20,631 bases of DNA from positions 1 through 20,631 of IMG/VR virus record IMGVR_UViG_3300017963_000846. One strand, given 5' to 3'. This document shows, one piece after another, positions 8,117-14,008 of this stretch. The stretch comes from a virus. Below the pieces are notes generated by a model, which did no database searches, had not been told where the DNA came from, and worked only from the letters and a program-made list of their open reading frames with translations. Position 1 is the first letter of the stretch. Each line of letters opens with the position of its first letter. Made by a program: the position numbers and the translations under genes.

Positions 8117-8877
8117 TAAAAAATTCCCTGGATCAATCGGTGCAGAACCGATTTTCTCTTGAGATCCCCACTTTCGGCAAGATCCCCCCCGATTAATCTT
8201 TTGAACTCCGCAAGCCTCTCCAATGCCCCTGCCATATTGAGGGTGTTGCTAATGATATCCCTCCTGGCGTCAAGAATTCTCTCAACATCCCCGGACGAGG
8301 ACAATATCCCGGTAATATCCCGGTAATATTCCGTCCCTGAGAGAGTCTCCATGGTAATGGATACCCCCACCGCATCACCGGCCGAGAAAGGTATGGCCGC
8401 GCTGTTGGTGGTATCATACCCCCTGAACTCATACAGAGAACCGTTTGCGGCCCCGGTGGTATCTATCCCGAAAATCACATTGGAATAATTATAGGCCGAA
8501 ATCCCCAGCGTGGTTTCTCCGTCCGTGCATTCCTTTCCCGCGGCAAAACCGCTTGAGCATCCGCCACCCGATGGATCAGAACACCGGTTGGCGCTCGCCC
8601 CCTCGTCAGAGAGCCCGGAGCAGGCATAAGCCGCAAGGTCGCTTGCCGACAGAGTCAGCCATGACCCTGAGTCTTTTCTAACCTCTATCCTTACTCCGGT
8701 GGATGCAAGGGTCTTATTGCATACCGCGCTTTGATAGAACTGTAAAACAACGCACAGCTTGGTGCCGACCGCCACATCAGACAGCCCGGTATTTTCAGAG
8801 GCCAGATCCGCGGAGTCCGCCTCATTTCTCAATATCGAATTTCCATGCAGTCCGTCAGAGAGATAGTATGTTGACAT
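8116..8877 (-). CDS. Virion-like protein with C-terminal Ser-Gly repeats
   Basis: A 253-residue protein coupled to the upstream gene by TAATG. Residues 1 to about 185 form a Gly/Ser/Thr-rich, beta-type domain with several cysteines (ASANRCSDPSGGGCSSGF region), suggesting a structural domain with disulphides or metal. Residues from about 185 to the end switch to the 20-residue pattern seen in the protein encoded at 5382-6275: YRDITGILSSSGDVERILDA, NTLNMAGALERLAEFKRLIG, GGDLAESGDLKRKSVLHRLI. The last repeat is cut after GIF, mid-unit, by the stop codon. Either the gene was truncated, or the repeat tail was later separated from the 5382 gene by insertion of the intervening genes. Probable virion protein; exact role unknown. 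Confidence 0.8.
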   Translation of the reverse strand: MSTYYLSDGLHGNSILRNEADSADLASENTGLSDVAVGTKLCVVLQFYQSAVCNKTLASTGVRIEVRKDSGSWLTLSASDLAAYACSGLSDEGASANRCSDPSGGGCSSGFAAGKECTDGETTLGISAYNYSNVIFGIDTTGAANGSLYEFRGYDTTNSAAIPFSAGDAVGVSITMETLSGTEYYRDITGILSSSGDVERILDARRDIISNTLNMAGALERLAEFKRLIGGDLAESGDLKRKSVLHRLIQGIF

Positions 8878-9242
8878 TAATCATCGACCCCATAAAGGGC
8901 GTTGCATTTCATTTCGTCATCCGACCCGAACGGAGTGTGGCCGTCCGGGGTTTCCAGACAGCAATCCCCGCAATTTGTGCACCGGTCCTTTTTGATATGA
9001 ACCTCGCATCCTCTTGCCTGATGTATCCATAATTCCTGATCGCCGAGCAATAACAGGTTCCCTTTTTTCCTCATCCAATCGGGCATCAACGACACCAGTT
9101 TCTCCCATGCCTCCCGGATCTCTTTTCCATGGGTTTCATTGTCAAGGTATGTGATATCACACCCCGGCACATTGGCCTTGATCGGATCCAACAGGCACCG
9201 GAACGGTTTATTCGCCTTTGCATTGCACAGGTATTTTTTCAT
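8877..9242 (-). CDS. CxxCxxCC metal-binding protein (YkgJ/UPF0153-like motif)
   Basis: A 121-residue protein starting at ATG 9242 with AAGGACA upstream, 16 bases after the gp10-like gene. Its mark is CTNCGDCC at residues 88-95, exactly the CxxCxxCC signature of the putative zinc- or iron-chelating family (PF03692, YkgJ-like); another Cys follows at 113 and others lie at 6, 16, 28 and 79. Members of that family usually carry the motif near the N-terminus; here it is near the C-terminus, after about 85 residues that I do not recognise (LLLLGDQELWIHQARGCE). It presumably binds a metal ion or cluster. Its job in a phage tail region is unknown; a modifying enzyme subunit is one possibility. Confidence 0.75.
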   Translation of the reverse strand: MKKYLCNAKANKPFRCLLDPIKANVPGCDITYLDNETHGKEIREAWEKLVSLMPDWMRKKGNLLLLGDQELWIHQARGCEVHIKKDRCTNCGDCCLETPDGHTPFGSDDEMKCNALYGVDD

Positions 9243-9258
9243 GCAATGTGTCCTTTTT

Positions 9259-9849
9259 TTATATCCTCTGCCCCTTCATTTTGAGCCTGAAATTTCGCTG
9301 AATGTTGCGCGAGGCCCGGTGTTCCTCGGCCCGCCAGAAGGGATCCAGAATGGGCCGGGCCGGGGTTTTGAACCGGGTGGTGGATTTTCTGACAAACATA
9401 TATTTCCGGGCCACGGATCTTTTTCCCATGCGAGCGCCTTTTCTCATAAAAAATTCCCGGCGGCTCCGGCTCATATCGGCAACGAACCCTTGCTGCTGTT
9501 TCTCGGCGATGCGCTTCCAGGACGCCGATGTTTTGGGTCCGGTCCAGCCGATGCGCATGTCAAAAGGCCGCTGATCCTTGACAAAATACCGCACCGCAAT
9601 GGCCAGCCGGCGCAGCGGCTTGTTTGCCGCAATCCCTTTGCCCTTGGCGCCCCAGGCCCTGGCCAGAAACGTCAACGGGTGAAATTTCCTCCCGCCCGGC
9701 GCGCCTTCCCGGATCTGCTTTTTGAGCAGCCGCATGAGCCGGAACCCTTCCACCTTGACCGATGTGTTCAGGGCTTTTTCCTGGCGCATGGACTCCGTTT
9801 TCAGAGCACGCTCAATATTTGTGAATCCTTTTGTGGTTGCGTGAAGCAA
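9259..9849 (-). CDS. HK97 gp10-like / tail morphogenesis protein (tentative)
   Basis: A 196-residue, very basic protein. The most likely start is TTG at 9849, preceded by GGGAGG at about 4 bases; the first ATG in frame is at 9789 and would remove 20 residues. The C-terminal phrase ARPILDPFWRAEEHRASRNI followed by QRNFRLKMKG resembles the 'P-x-x-P-F-x-x-A' end of gp10-like virion morphogenesis proteins, which usually sit among head-tail joining and tail genes. Here it lies after the tail chaperones, an unusual place. The first gene of the accessory block, it follows a repeat array. The family call is tentative; a phage structural role is more secure. Confidence 0.65.
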   Translation of the reverse strand: MLHATTKGFTNIERALKTESMRQEKALNTSVKVEGFRLMRLLKKQIREGAPGGRKFHPLTFLARAWGAKGKGIAANKPLRRLAIAVRYFVKDQRPFDMRIGWTGPKTSASWKRIAEKQQQGFVADMSRSRREFFMRKGARMGKRSVARKYMFVRKSTTRFKTPARPILDPFWRAEEHRASRNIQRNFRLKMKGQRI

Positions 9850-9868
9850 AAAACCTCCCGGTTTTTAT

Positions 9869-9976
9869 GGGTTCAAGGTTCCCCGTTCAAAGGTTAATAA
9901 ACAGGTTCAATGTTCCCCGTTCAAAGGTTCAAAGGTTTTTAACCCTGAACCCCGGAACCCTGAACCTCTGAACCTT
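9869..9976. repeat. GGTTCAA-type short-repeat array B (after the chaperone genes)
   Basis: About 108 bp of GGTTCAA/GGTTCAAA units that turn, at GGTTTTTAACCC (about 9934-9945), into nnnAACC units. The array overlaps the last 12 codons of the G-T gene and contains its stop. Bases 9885-9942 match the reverse complement of 4733-4790 at 56/58 positions, and 9925-9960 is a perfect 36-base inverted match to 11585-11620. The turn in the middle allows a hairpin in the transcript. Confidence 0.9.
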
Positions 9977-10307
9977 TATTTTGTTTTTTCAGCTCGATCC
10001 GCTCCAGCTTTCTGATCTTTCTCCACATACACTCGCTTAACTCAATATCCAATTCCGCCGCCCTTGCCCTTACTTCCCGGTAATCCAGGCCGATAACCCC
10101 AAGACCCGCGCCCCGCCATTGTGTTCTTACATCTTCCCAGAGATCCAGGACCTCCAGGTTTTCCGGCATAATCGCCGGCCTTTTGTGAGAACCATAATCG
10201 CAGGTTTTACAGGGCGGGATTTTTTTGGCCTTTTTTTTGCTGGCCAGGCATGTTTTGCAGTAGTTTATTCGCTTTGTGTCTGAGATCCATCCCCAGACGT
10301 CGGCAAG
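9939..10307 (-). CDS. Tail assembly chaperone frameshift domain (T part of G-T), DUF1799-type with zinc-ribbon linker
   Basis: This is the -1 frame reached from the G gene at the slippery site 10307-10313; the joined product (10573-10307, then 10307-9939) would be 211 residues: 89 from G plus 122 from this frame. After the shift it reads LADVWGWISDTKRIN, then a two-CxxC ribbon YCKTC...PPCKTC spaced by about 12 residues, then a DUF1799-like domain (LDLWEDVRTQWRGAG, GVIGLDYREVRARA, MWRKIRKLERIEL). An internal ATG at 10169 could start a 76-residue form. The last residues (KGSEVQGSGVQG) and the stop are encoded by the repeat array. In lambda-like phages the G and G-T proteins coat the tape measure during tail assembly. 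The match of site, spacing, stem-loop and downstream domain makes the fusion very likely. Confidence 0.85.
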   Translation of the reverse strand, partial: LADVWGWISDTKRINYCKTCLASKKKAKKIPPCKTCDYGSHKRPAIMPENLEVLDLWEDVRTQWRGAGLGVIGLDYREVRARAAELDIELSECMWRKIRKLERIELKKQNKGSEVQGSGVQG

Positions 10308-10573
10308 TTTTTTTCCTCATCCCTTGCCCCGTAGGTTTCCTTCACGATCCCGCCGAATACTTCCATGGTTTTTTTATGGGGCTGTTCTTCCAGGGCTTTC
10401 AAGGCGTCCGGATCCTGCACACAAAGATCCATGACCTTTTGTATCCCCTCGTCCACCAGGTTCATGTTTAAAATCGGCGGGCTGTAATATGAAAAATAAA
10501 ATCCATATTCTTTAAGATCCCGGAGCTCTTTCCGGGTAAGGCCCCGCACCTTTACGCCGTTTACTTCGCGCAT
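10265..10573 (-). CDS. Tail assembly chaperone G (zero-frame product)
   Basis: A 102-residue, mostly acidic protein beginning at ATG 10573 with GGAGG 8 bases upstream. It sits directly after the tail tube gene, the usual place for the first tail chaperone. It reads as an alpha-helical small protein (LTRKELRDLKEYGFYFSYY, EGIQKVMDLCVQDPDALKAL) ending in a short Ser/Gln-rich tail (TSGDGSQTQSE). In ribosomes that do not shift, translation stops at TAA 10265-10267; a fraction should shift at codon 88-89 (AAA AAC) to make G-T. No enzyme motif. The family assignment rests on size, position and the frameshift, not on a distinct sequence signature. Confidence 0.88.
   Translation of the reverse strand: MREVNGVKVRGLTRKELRDLKEYGFYFSYYSPPILNMNLVDEGIQKVMDLCVQDPDALKALEEQPHKKTMEVFGGIVKETYGARDEEKNLPTSGDGSQTQSE
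10278..10298 (-). other. Stem-loop downstream of the slippery site (frameshift stimulator)
   Basis: On the minus strand GTCTGGGG pairs with TCTCAGAC across a 5-base loop (ATGGA): 8 pairs, two of them G-U. The stem begins 8 bases after the slippery heptamer, within the spacing normally seen for -1 frameshift stimulators. Seen by eye only; a longer or pseudoknotted fold was not assessed. Confidence 0.7.
10307..10313 (-). other. -1 frameshift slippery heptamer A AAA AAC
   Basis: Within the G gene the codons GAA AAA AAC give the heptamer A AAA AAC in the correct register for tandem -1 slippage. The -1 frame is then open for 122 codons and encodes the T-type domain. The heptamer lies 13 codons before the zero-frame stop, as expected for a G/G-T pair. 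Confidence 0.85.
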
Positions 10574-10592
10574 ACTAAAAACCTCCGCTTTC

Positions 10593-11552
10593 CTATATGA
10601 TCAGATCATATGCGGCCACGCTATTGGTTACCCTGGCCACGATATTGCTGGCCTCTGAACCGTCCGTATAGTATCCCACAAAATCAAGGGACACGATCAA
10701 GCCCTGGGGTCCCTCCACGGGTACGCCGTTGACCGAGTAGAGCAGCTCCTGGATCTCGAATTCCAGGATCGAGCTGGCGCTGGCCGTCACTGTGACCTTT
10801 AAAGAGGTTTCCGTATCCCCGGTGGCTTTGTCCAGCAATGTTTTGCTTTCGAACAGGGTTTTAAGGTTTCCCGTAACCGTCACCAGTCCCTCCGGGATAT
10901 CCCCGCGGATTCCGCCGCCGCCGATGACAAAAGAGTTGGGATCCAGCCCGAAATCCAGACTCAATGAAAGCTCGGTGGCATTGGCCAGGGATCCGCCGCC
11001 CTCTAAAATCGCGGCATCAAAATTTTCGACCCTGGCAAGACTTACCGTTGTCGGGGATCCGTCAAATGCGCTGGTTTCATGGCTCATTTGGGCGCCGAGC
11101 ACTTCCATATTGCAGATCAGCTCTCCATCACCGCCCACGGTCATGGAAAACGTGGAAATCTTGCATCCCACAAACCGCTGGTACACGGCGGATGCCAGAT
11201 CCGTAAACGCTTCCTCCAAGGAAAAGCTGGGCATGGAAGATCCCACCTTGAACTCATGGGTATATGGGTCGCTTCCCGTGGTCGTTGGATCGCCGAACAT
11301 GGCGGCAAGCCAGTAAGGCATGGCGCCGGAATCCGCCGGCACCACAATGGGACCGGAAACATTCTGATTGCCGACAAAGGGCGCTACGGTATTTCGGGAT
11401 CCGGTGAGGGTGGCCGGCGAATTCCTGTTTTTGGCGCCCACAATACCGCAGGTGTTCATGGGTAGAACAAATCCCGCCGTTGCCACGGTGCCATATGCGA
11501 CATTCTCAAACCCAACAATAATCGTTGTATTTACGCCGCGCTGTTGTGTCAT
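10593..11552 (-). CDS. Major tail tube protein
   Basis: A 319-residue protein with the features of Phage_tube_2-type tail tube proteins: an N-terminal strand set (NTTIIVGFENVAYGTVATAG), a central region typical of the tube fold (SGPIVVPADSGAMPYWLAAM, DPYTHEFKVG, PSFSLEEAF), a conserved-looking FVGCKISTFSMTVGGDGEL, and a long C-terminal beta region (ASSILEFEIQELLYSV, PQGLIVSLDFVGYY). It would polymerise into the tail tube through which DNA passes. It is the first abundant tail gene, followed after 19 bases by G. ATG 11552 has AAGGAAA upstream. Length is somewhat above 200-residue lambda gpV-like tubes, but usual for this family. No sheath gene accompanies it, supporting a non-contractile tail. 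Confidence 0.9.
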   Translation of the reverse strand: MTQQRGVNTTIIVGFENVAYGTVATAGFVLPMNTCGIVGAKNRNSPATLTGSRNTVAPFVGNQNVSGPIVVPADSGAMPYWLAAMFGDPTTTGSDPYTHEFKVGSSMPSFSLEEAFTDLASAVYQRFVGCKISTFSMTVGGDGELICNMEVLGAQMSHETSAFDGSPTTVSLARVENFDAAILEGGGSLANATELSLSLDFGLDPNSFVIGGGGIRGDIPEGLVTVTGNLKTLFESKTLLDKATGDTETSLKVTVTASASSILEFEIQELLYSVNGVPVEGPQGLIVSLDFVGYYTDGSEASNIVARVTNSVAAYDLII

Positions 11553-11578
11553 AATAAAATTTCCTTTCGTAAATTTAA

Positions 11579-11659
11579 GGTTCCGGGTTCCGGGGTTCAG
11601 GGTTAAAAACCTTTGAACCTCTAAACCTTTGAACCTATAAACCCCTGAACCTTTAAACC
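11579..11659. repeat. GGTTCAA-type short-repeat array C (before the tail tube)
   Basis: About 81 bp: GGTTCCG, GGTTCCG, GGTTCAG then a turn at GGTTAAAAACC and a run of nnnAACC/nnnnAACC units. In transcription order it begins directly after the TAG stop of the gene ending at 11660 and runs to about 20 bases before the tail tube RBS. Bases 11585-11620 are identical to the reverse complement of 9925-9960. Confidence 0.88.
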
Positions 11660-12130
11660 CTATATTAGCGGATCATTCCCGATGCACATTCGCTCCCTGA
11701 ACCCAACGGCCACGTCCGCCTCGAAATTCGGAAAACTGGTCAGGGTATCCGTGATAAAGTCATAACCCATCACAAACCCGGCGGGCTTGGCCGAGCGGAT
11801 CACCGCCAGGATCCGGCCGATGAACTCCACCAGCTTGCCCGTGGCCGTGAATTCCTCCGCATTGCTTTCGGCCCGGGTCACCAGGGATGAATCATTGACC
11901 ACGATAAACAGGCCCACACCATATTCCACGATCCGGTTTTCCTCGTCCGCGGATTTTGAAGGGGAGTGAAACTGCACGTCCGGAGCATCCGACTCGCCCG
12001 GAGGCTCCCGGTCGTCCTGATCCAGATACACATTGGGCTTTTGTCCGTAATGGAACCGGCACCAGGCGATCAACTCCGCGTCCTGGGCCACGGCAGTAAA
12101 CAGATTGTTTGTGAGAGTATAAACATCCAT
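11660..12130 (-). CDS. Probable tail terminator / tail completion protein
   Basis: A 156-residue protein between the head-tail connector and the tail tube gene, the usual position of the tail terminator (lambda gpU-like). Features fit a small alpha/beta ring-forming protein: an N-terminal helix (YTLTNNLFTAVAQDAELIAW), a central strand pair (IVEYGVGLFIVVND), a helix (GKLVEFIGRILAVIRSA) and a C-terminal strand set (NFEADVAVGFRERMCIG). I see no diagnostic motif, so the function is inferred from size and order. ATG 12130 has only a weak RBS, and the gene is flanked on both sides by repeat arrays, which also makes it the only gene fully isolated between two arrays. Confidence 0.65.
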   Translation of the reverse strand: MDVYTLTNNLFTAVAQDAELIAWCRFHYGQKPNVYLDQDDREPPGESDAPDVQFHSPSKSADEENRIVEYGVGLFIVVNDSSLVTRAESNAEEFTATGKLVEFIGRILAVIRSAKPAGFVMGYDFITDTLTSFPNFEADVAVGFRERMCIGNDPLI

Positions 12131-12137
12131 GTTTGTG

Positions 12138-12323
12138 GGTTCCCCGCTTTGGGTTCAGGGTTCAGGGTTCAGGGTTGAAGGATAACAAGGTTCAAGGTTC
12201 TGGGTTCCGGGTTCAAGGTTGAAGGATGATTCCTTTTTTTAACCTTTGAACCTCTGAACCTTTGAACCTTTGAACCTCTAAACCTTTAAACCTTTGAACC
12301 TTTGAACGGTGAACCTATGAACC
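12138..12323. repeat. GGTTCAA-type short-repeat array D (head/tail junction), one arm of a 68-bp perfect inverted pair
   Basis: About 186 bp. The left part has GGTTCAG, GGTTCAA, GGTTCTG and GGTTCCG heptamers and GGATAACAA/GGATGATTCC spacers. After a T-tract at 12234-12240 it becomes nnnAACC units (TTTGAACC, TCTGAACC). In transcription order it begins right after the TGA stop of the gene ending at 12324. Bases 12173-12240 are identical over all 68 positions to the reverse complement of 18348-18415. Confidence 0.92.
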
Positions 12324-12635
12324 TCAGCGGACTTTAGGCCGCTGGTTCCGGATCAGCCGGATCTTCTTGCAATAGGCATCCTGCTCCAAAACTTTGGGAT
12401 ACCGCCACGTCAGGCCGTCATATACCAGGGTGTCGGTTCGATAGGTGACGGTTGGCACATCCGACGCCTTGGCAATGACATCCACAAAATCAAACACCGA
12501 ATTGGCATCCGCATCCGTGCCGTGTCCCACAATGATCACCGAAATATCCGACGTGTTATAGGTCACAGGCGCCGCGAACTCGTCCGTGTTGAAAAACACG
12601 GACAAATCCGTGGAGAGCTGATCGGCCAGGGTCAT
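12324..12635 (-). CDS. Head-tail connector/stopper protein (gpFII-like, tentative)
   Basis: A 103-residue protein immediately following the previous stop (TAA then ATG 12635). The opening LSTDLSVFFNTDEFAAPVTY fits small head-tail joining proteins that begin with 'V/L-FF-x-x-D-E-F-A', and the rest is beta-rich with TLVYDGLTWRYPKVLEQDAY near the C-terminus. Such proteins close the portal after DNA packaging and connect to the tail. Position between the capsid protein and the tail terminator agrees. I am confident of the structural role and moderately of the gpFII-like class. A repeat array starts directly after its stop codon. Confidence 0.72.
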   Translation of the reverse strand: MTLADQLSTDLSVFFNTDEFAAPVTYNTSDISVIIVGHGTDADANSVFDFVDVIAKASDVPTVTYRTDTLVYDGLTWRYPKVLEQDAYCKKIRLIRNQRPKVR

Positions 12636-12902
12636 TTATCGGGACTCCTCGGCATCGTCAGATTTTTTAACCGGCTCCAGAAAATTACGCATACCCTTGG
12701 GCACATTGTCCAGACAGATAATTTCGCCGCGCTTTAACTGTATTCTGCCCTGAATCTCATACAATTCATAAGAGGGGATGCCTTTCACAGCTCCGGTCTT
12801 GAGCTTTTTTAATCTGCCCATCCGAGGTTCGGCCTGTTTATTGGTCAGTCCGATTTTTCCGGTAAACAGGTCCGCCGTTTGTAATGTTATATGTTCTTTC
12901 AT
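12636..12902 (-). CDS. Small unknown protein downstream of the capsid gene
   Basis: A basic protein of 88 residues (from ATG 12902; a TTG at 12905 is an alternative that sits nearer the GGGAG motif). It begins KEHITLQTADLFTGKIGLTN and contains SYELYEIQGRIQLKRGEIIC, with no recognised domain. Position between the capsid and connector genes suggests a small head completion or adaptor protein, by inference only. It is preceded, on its own strand, by the capsid stop and a hairpin, and abuts the next gene with no space. Confidence 0.65.
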   Translation of the reverse strand: MKEHITLQTADLFTGKIGLTNKQAEPRMGRLKKLKTGAVKGIPSYELYEIQGRIQLKRGEIICLDNVPKGMRNFLEPVKKSDDAEESR

Positions 12903-12924
12903 CAAAACATATCTCCCTTTTCAT

Positions 12925-12946
12925 AAGGCCGACTGATATCGGCCTT
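12925..12946 (-). other. Hairpin after the major capsid gene
   Basis: AAGGCCGA and TCGGCCTT form a perfect 8-bp stem with a 6-base loop, starting 9 bases after the capsid stop codon in the minus-strand transcript. It is not followed by a T-tract on that strand, so it is not a classical terminator. It may protect or process the capsid mRNA, or partially attenuate downstream genes. Confidence 0.6.
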
Positions 12947-12955
12947 TGATTTTCC

Positions 12956-13903
12956 TTATGTCAGGGTTACCAGACAGGCATTTTGCCAGTATCCATAACC
13001 CACGGTTCTCCAGGTATCGATGCCGTATTGGTGGGCATCGTTGTCGAACTCATACTCGGAGCCGTAGCCCTTGACCTTCATATCCACCTCGGTTTCCTCC
13101 TGGCGGATCAGCGCCTTGACATTGCTGTCGGTGCGAAACACCGGAAACCGGTCCGTCCATGACGTAAACCGGGGGTTGGGAACGACCTTGATGGTAAAAT
13201 CCTTCTGGAGCTCGGAAAGGGCCAATTGACTGGCCGATGCCTGAAATGGCGTGGCCACAGCCTGGAGTCCCACCTGCATAAATGTGATTGGAACCATGGC
13301 CAGAAACTGACTGGCATCCTCGTTCATGGGCTCGCCCCGGTCATCCTTGAATCCGATAATGGCCTCAATGCCTTTGAAAATAGCCCACTGCATTTCTTCA
13401 ACACTCGGGGCCGTGGTGGTTCCATGATTCACTGCAGGCACCGCGGAAATATCAACGCTAATGTCATTGTCCTGAGTTCCGGAATCGCCCTCGCTATGGT
13501 CGGTGTCGAAAAAATACTGTCCGTCATAGCAGGTTGCGGATTCTCCGGCGGCGATAAGAGTTGACAAAAGGCTCGCCCAGTGGGCGTTGGCCCGGCGGGC
13601 CAATTCCGCAATCCTGATCAGGGCCTGTCCTGAATGGTCCCGCCTGAGATCGCGCACCAGAATATCAATGGTGGCCTCATAATGAATATTGGTCAGGGTC
13701 AGTCCGGCCTCACGCAGGGCCTTGGCATTGCGACCGCCGATCCATTGGCGCAGCACCGGTGCCATGCCAAGCCAGGCATACTCTTCGGACTTCTGGTCCG
13801 ATGTGAAATAATTGGATAACGCATCCACCCATGAGGCGCCGATATCCTGCGCCAACGTCTTATAAAATGCGCCGATGACTTGACGTTCGGTTAATCTATC
13901 CAT
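12956..13903 (-). CDS. Major capsid protein, Mu gpT-like
   Basis: A 315-residue protein with the hallmarks of the Mu-like major head subunit gpT family (HK97 fold): TERQVIGAFYKTLAQDIGAS at the start, the early WLGMAPVLRQWIGGR, a long helix region with ILVRDLRRDHSGQA, YFFDTDHSEGDSGTQDND at about 125-145, the middle domain QFLAMVPITFMQVGLQAV, and a C-terminal strand set (VPNPRFTSWTDRFPVFRTDS). It would form the capsid shell. Genes around it match lambda-like portal and terminase types, so the head module is mosaic. ATG 13903 follows AAGGAAA. About 105 non-coding bases separate it from the decoration gene. Confidence 0.9.
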   Translation of the reverse strand: MDRLTERQVIGAFYKTLAQDIGASWVDALSNYFTSDQKSEEYAWLGMAPVLRQWIGGRNAKALREAGLTLTNIHYEATIDILVRDLRRDHSGQALIRIAELARRANAHWASLLSTLIAAGESATCYDGQYFFDTDHSEGDSGTQDNDISVDISAVPAVNHGTTTAPSVEEMQWAIFKGIEAIIGFKDDRGEPMNEDASQFLAMVPITFMQVGLQAVATPFQASASQLALSELQKDFTIKVVPNPRFTSWTDRFPVFRTDSNVKALIRQEETEVDMKVKGYGSEYEFDNDAHQYGIDTWRTVGYGYWQNACLVTLT

Positions 13904-14008
13904 TTTATATTTCCTTTCTTATTTTTTTTTGGTTCCGAGTTCTATATTCAATGTCCAGGGCTGAAAAGTTTTTACCCCCCAGAACTGCCTAAGCTCTCGG
14001 CCCCATTT

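Noticed and set aside
9139-9897. Plus-strand frame of 252 codons opposite the gp10-like gene
   Set aside because: Runs across two minus-strand genes and a repeat array; composition unlike a real protein.
9939-10169. T part as an independent gene from ATG 10169
   Set aside because: Possible as a minor product, but no clear RBS was seen before it, and the open -1 frame with slippery site and stem-loop explains expression better.
13904-14008. Degenerate GGTTCCGAGTTC stretch between decoration and capsid genes as a sixth array
   Set aside because: Has a few GGTTC/AACC-like bits and a possible CCGAG/CTCGG pairing, but no run of units; could be a decayed array or chance.
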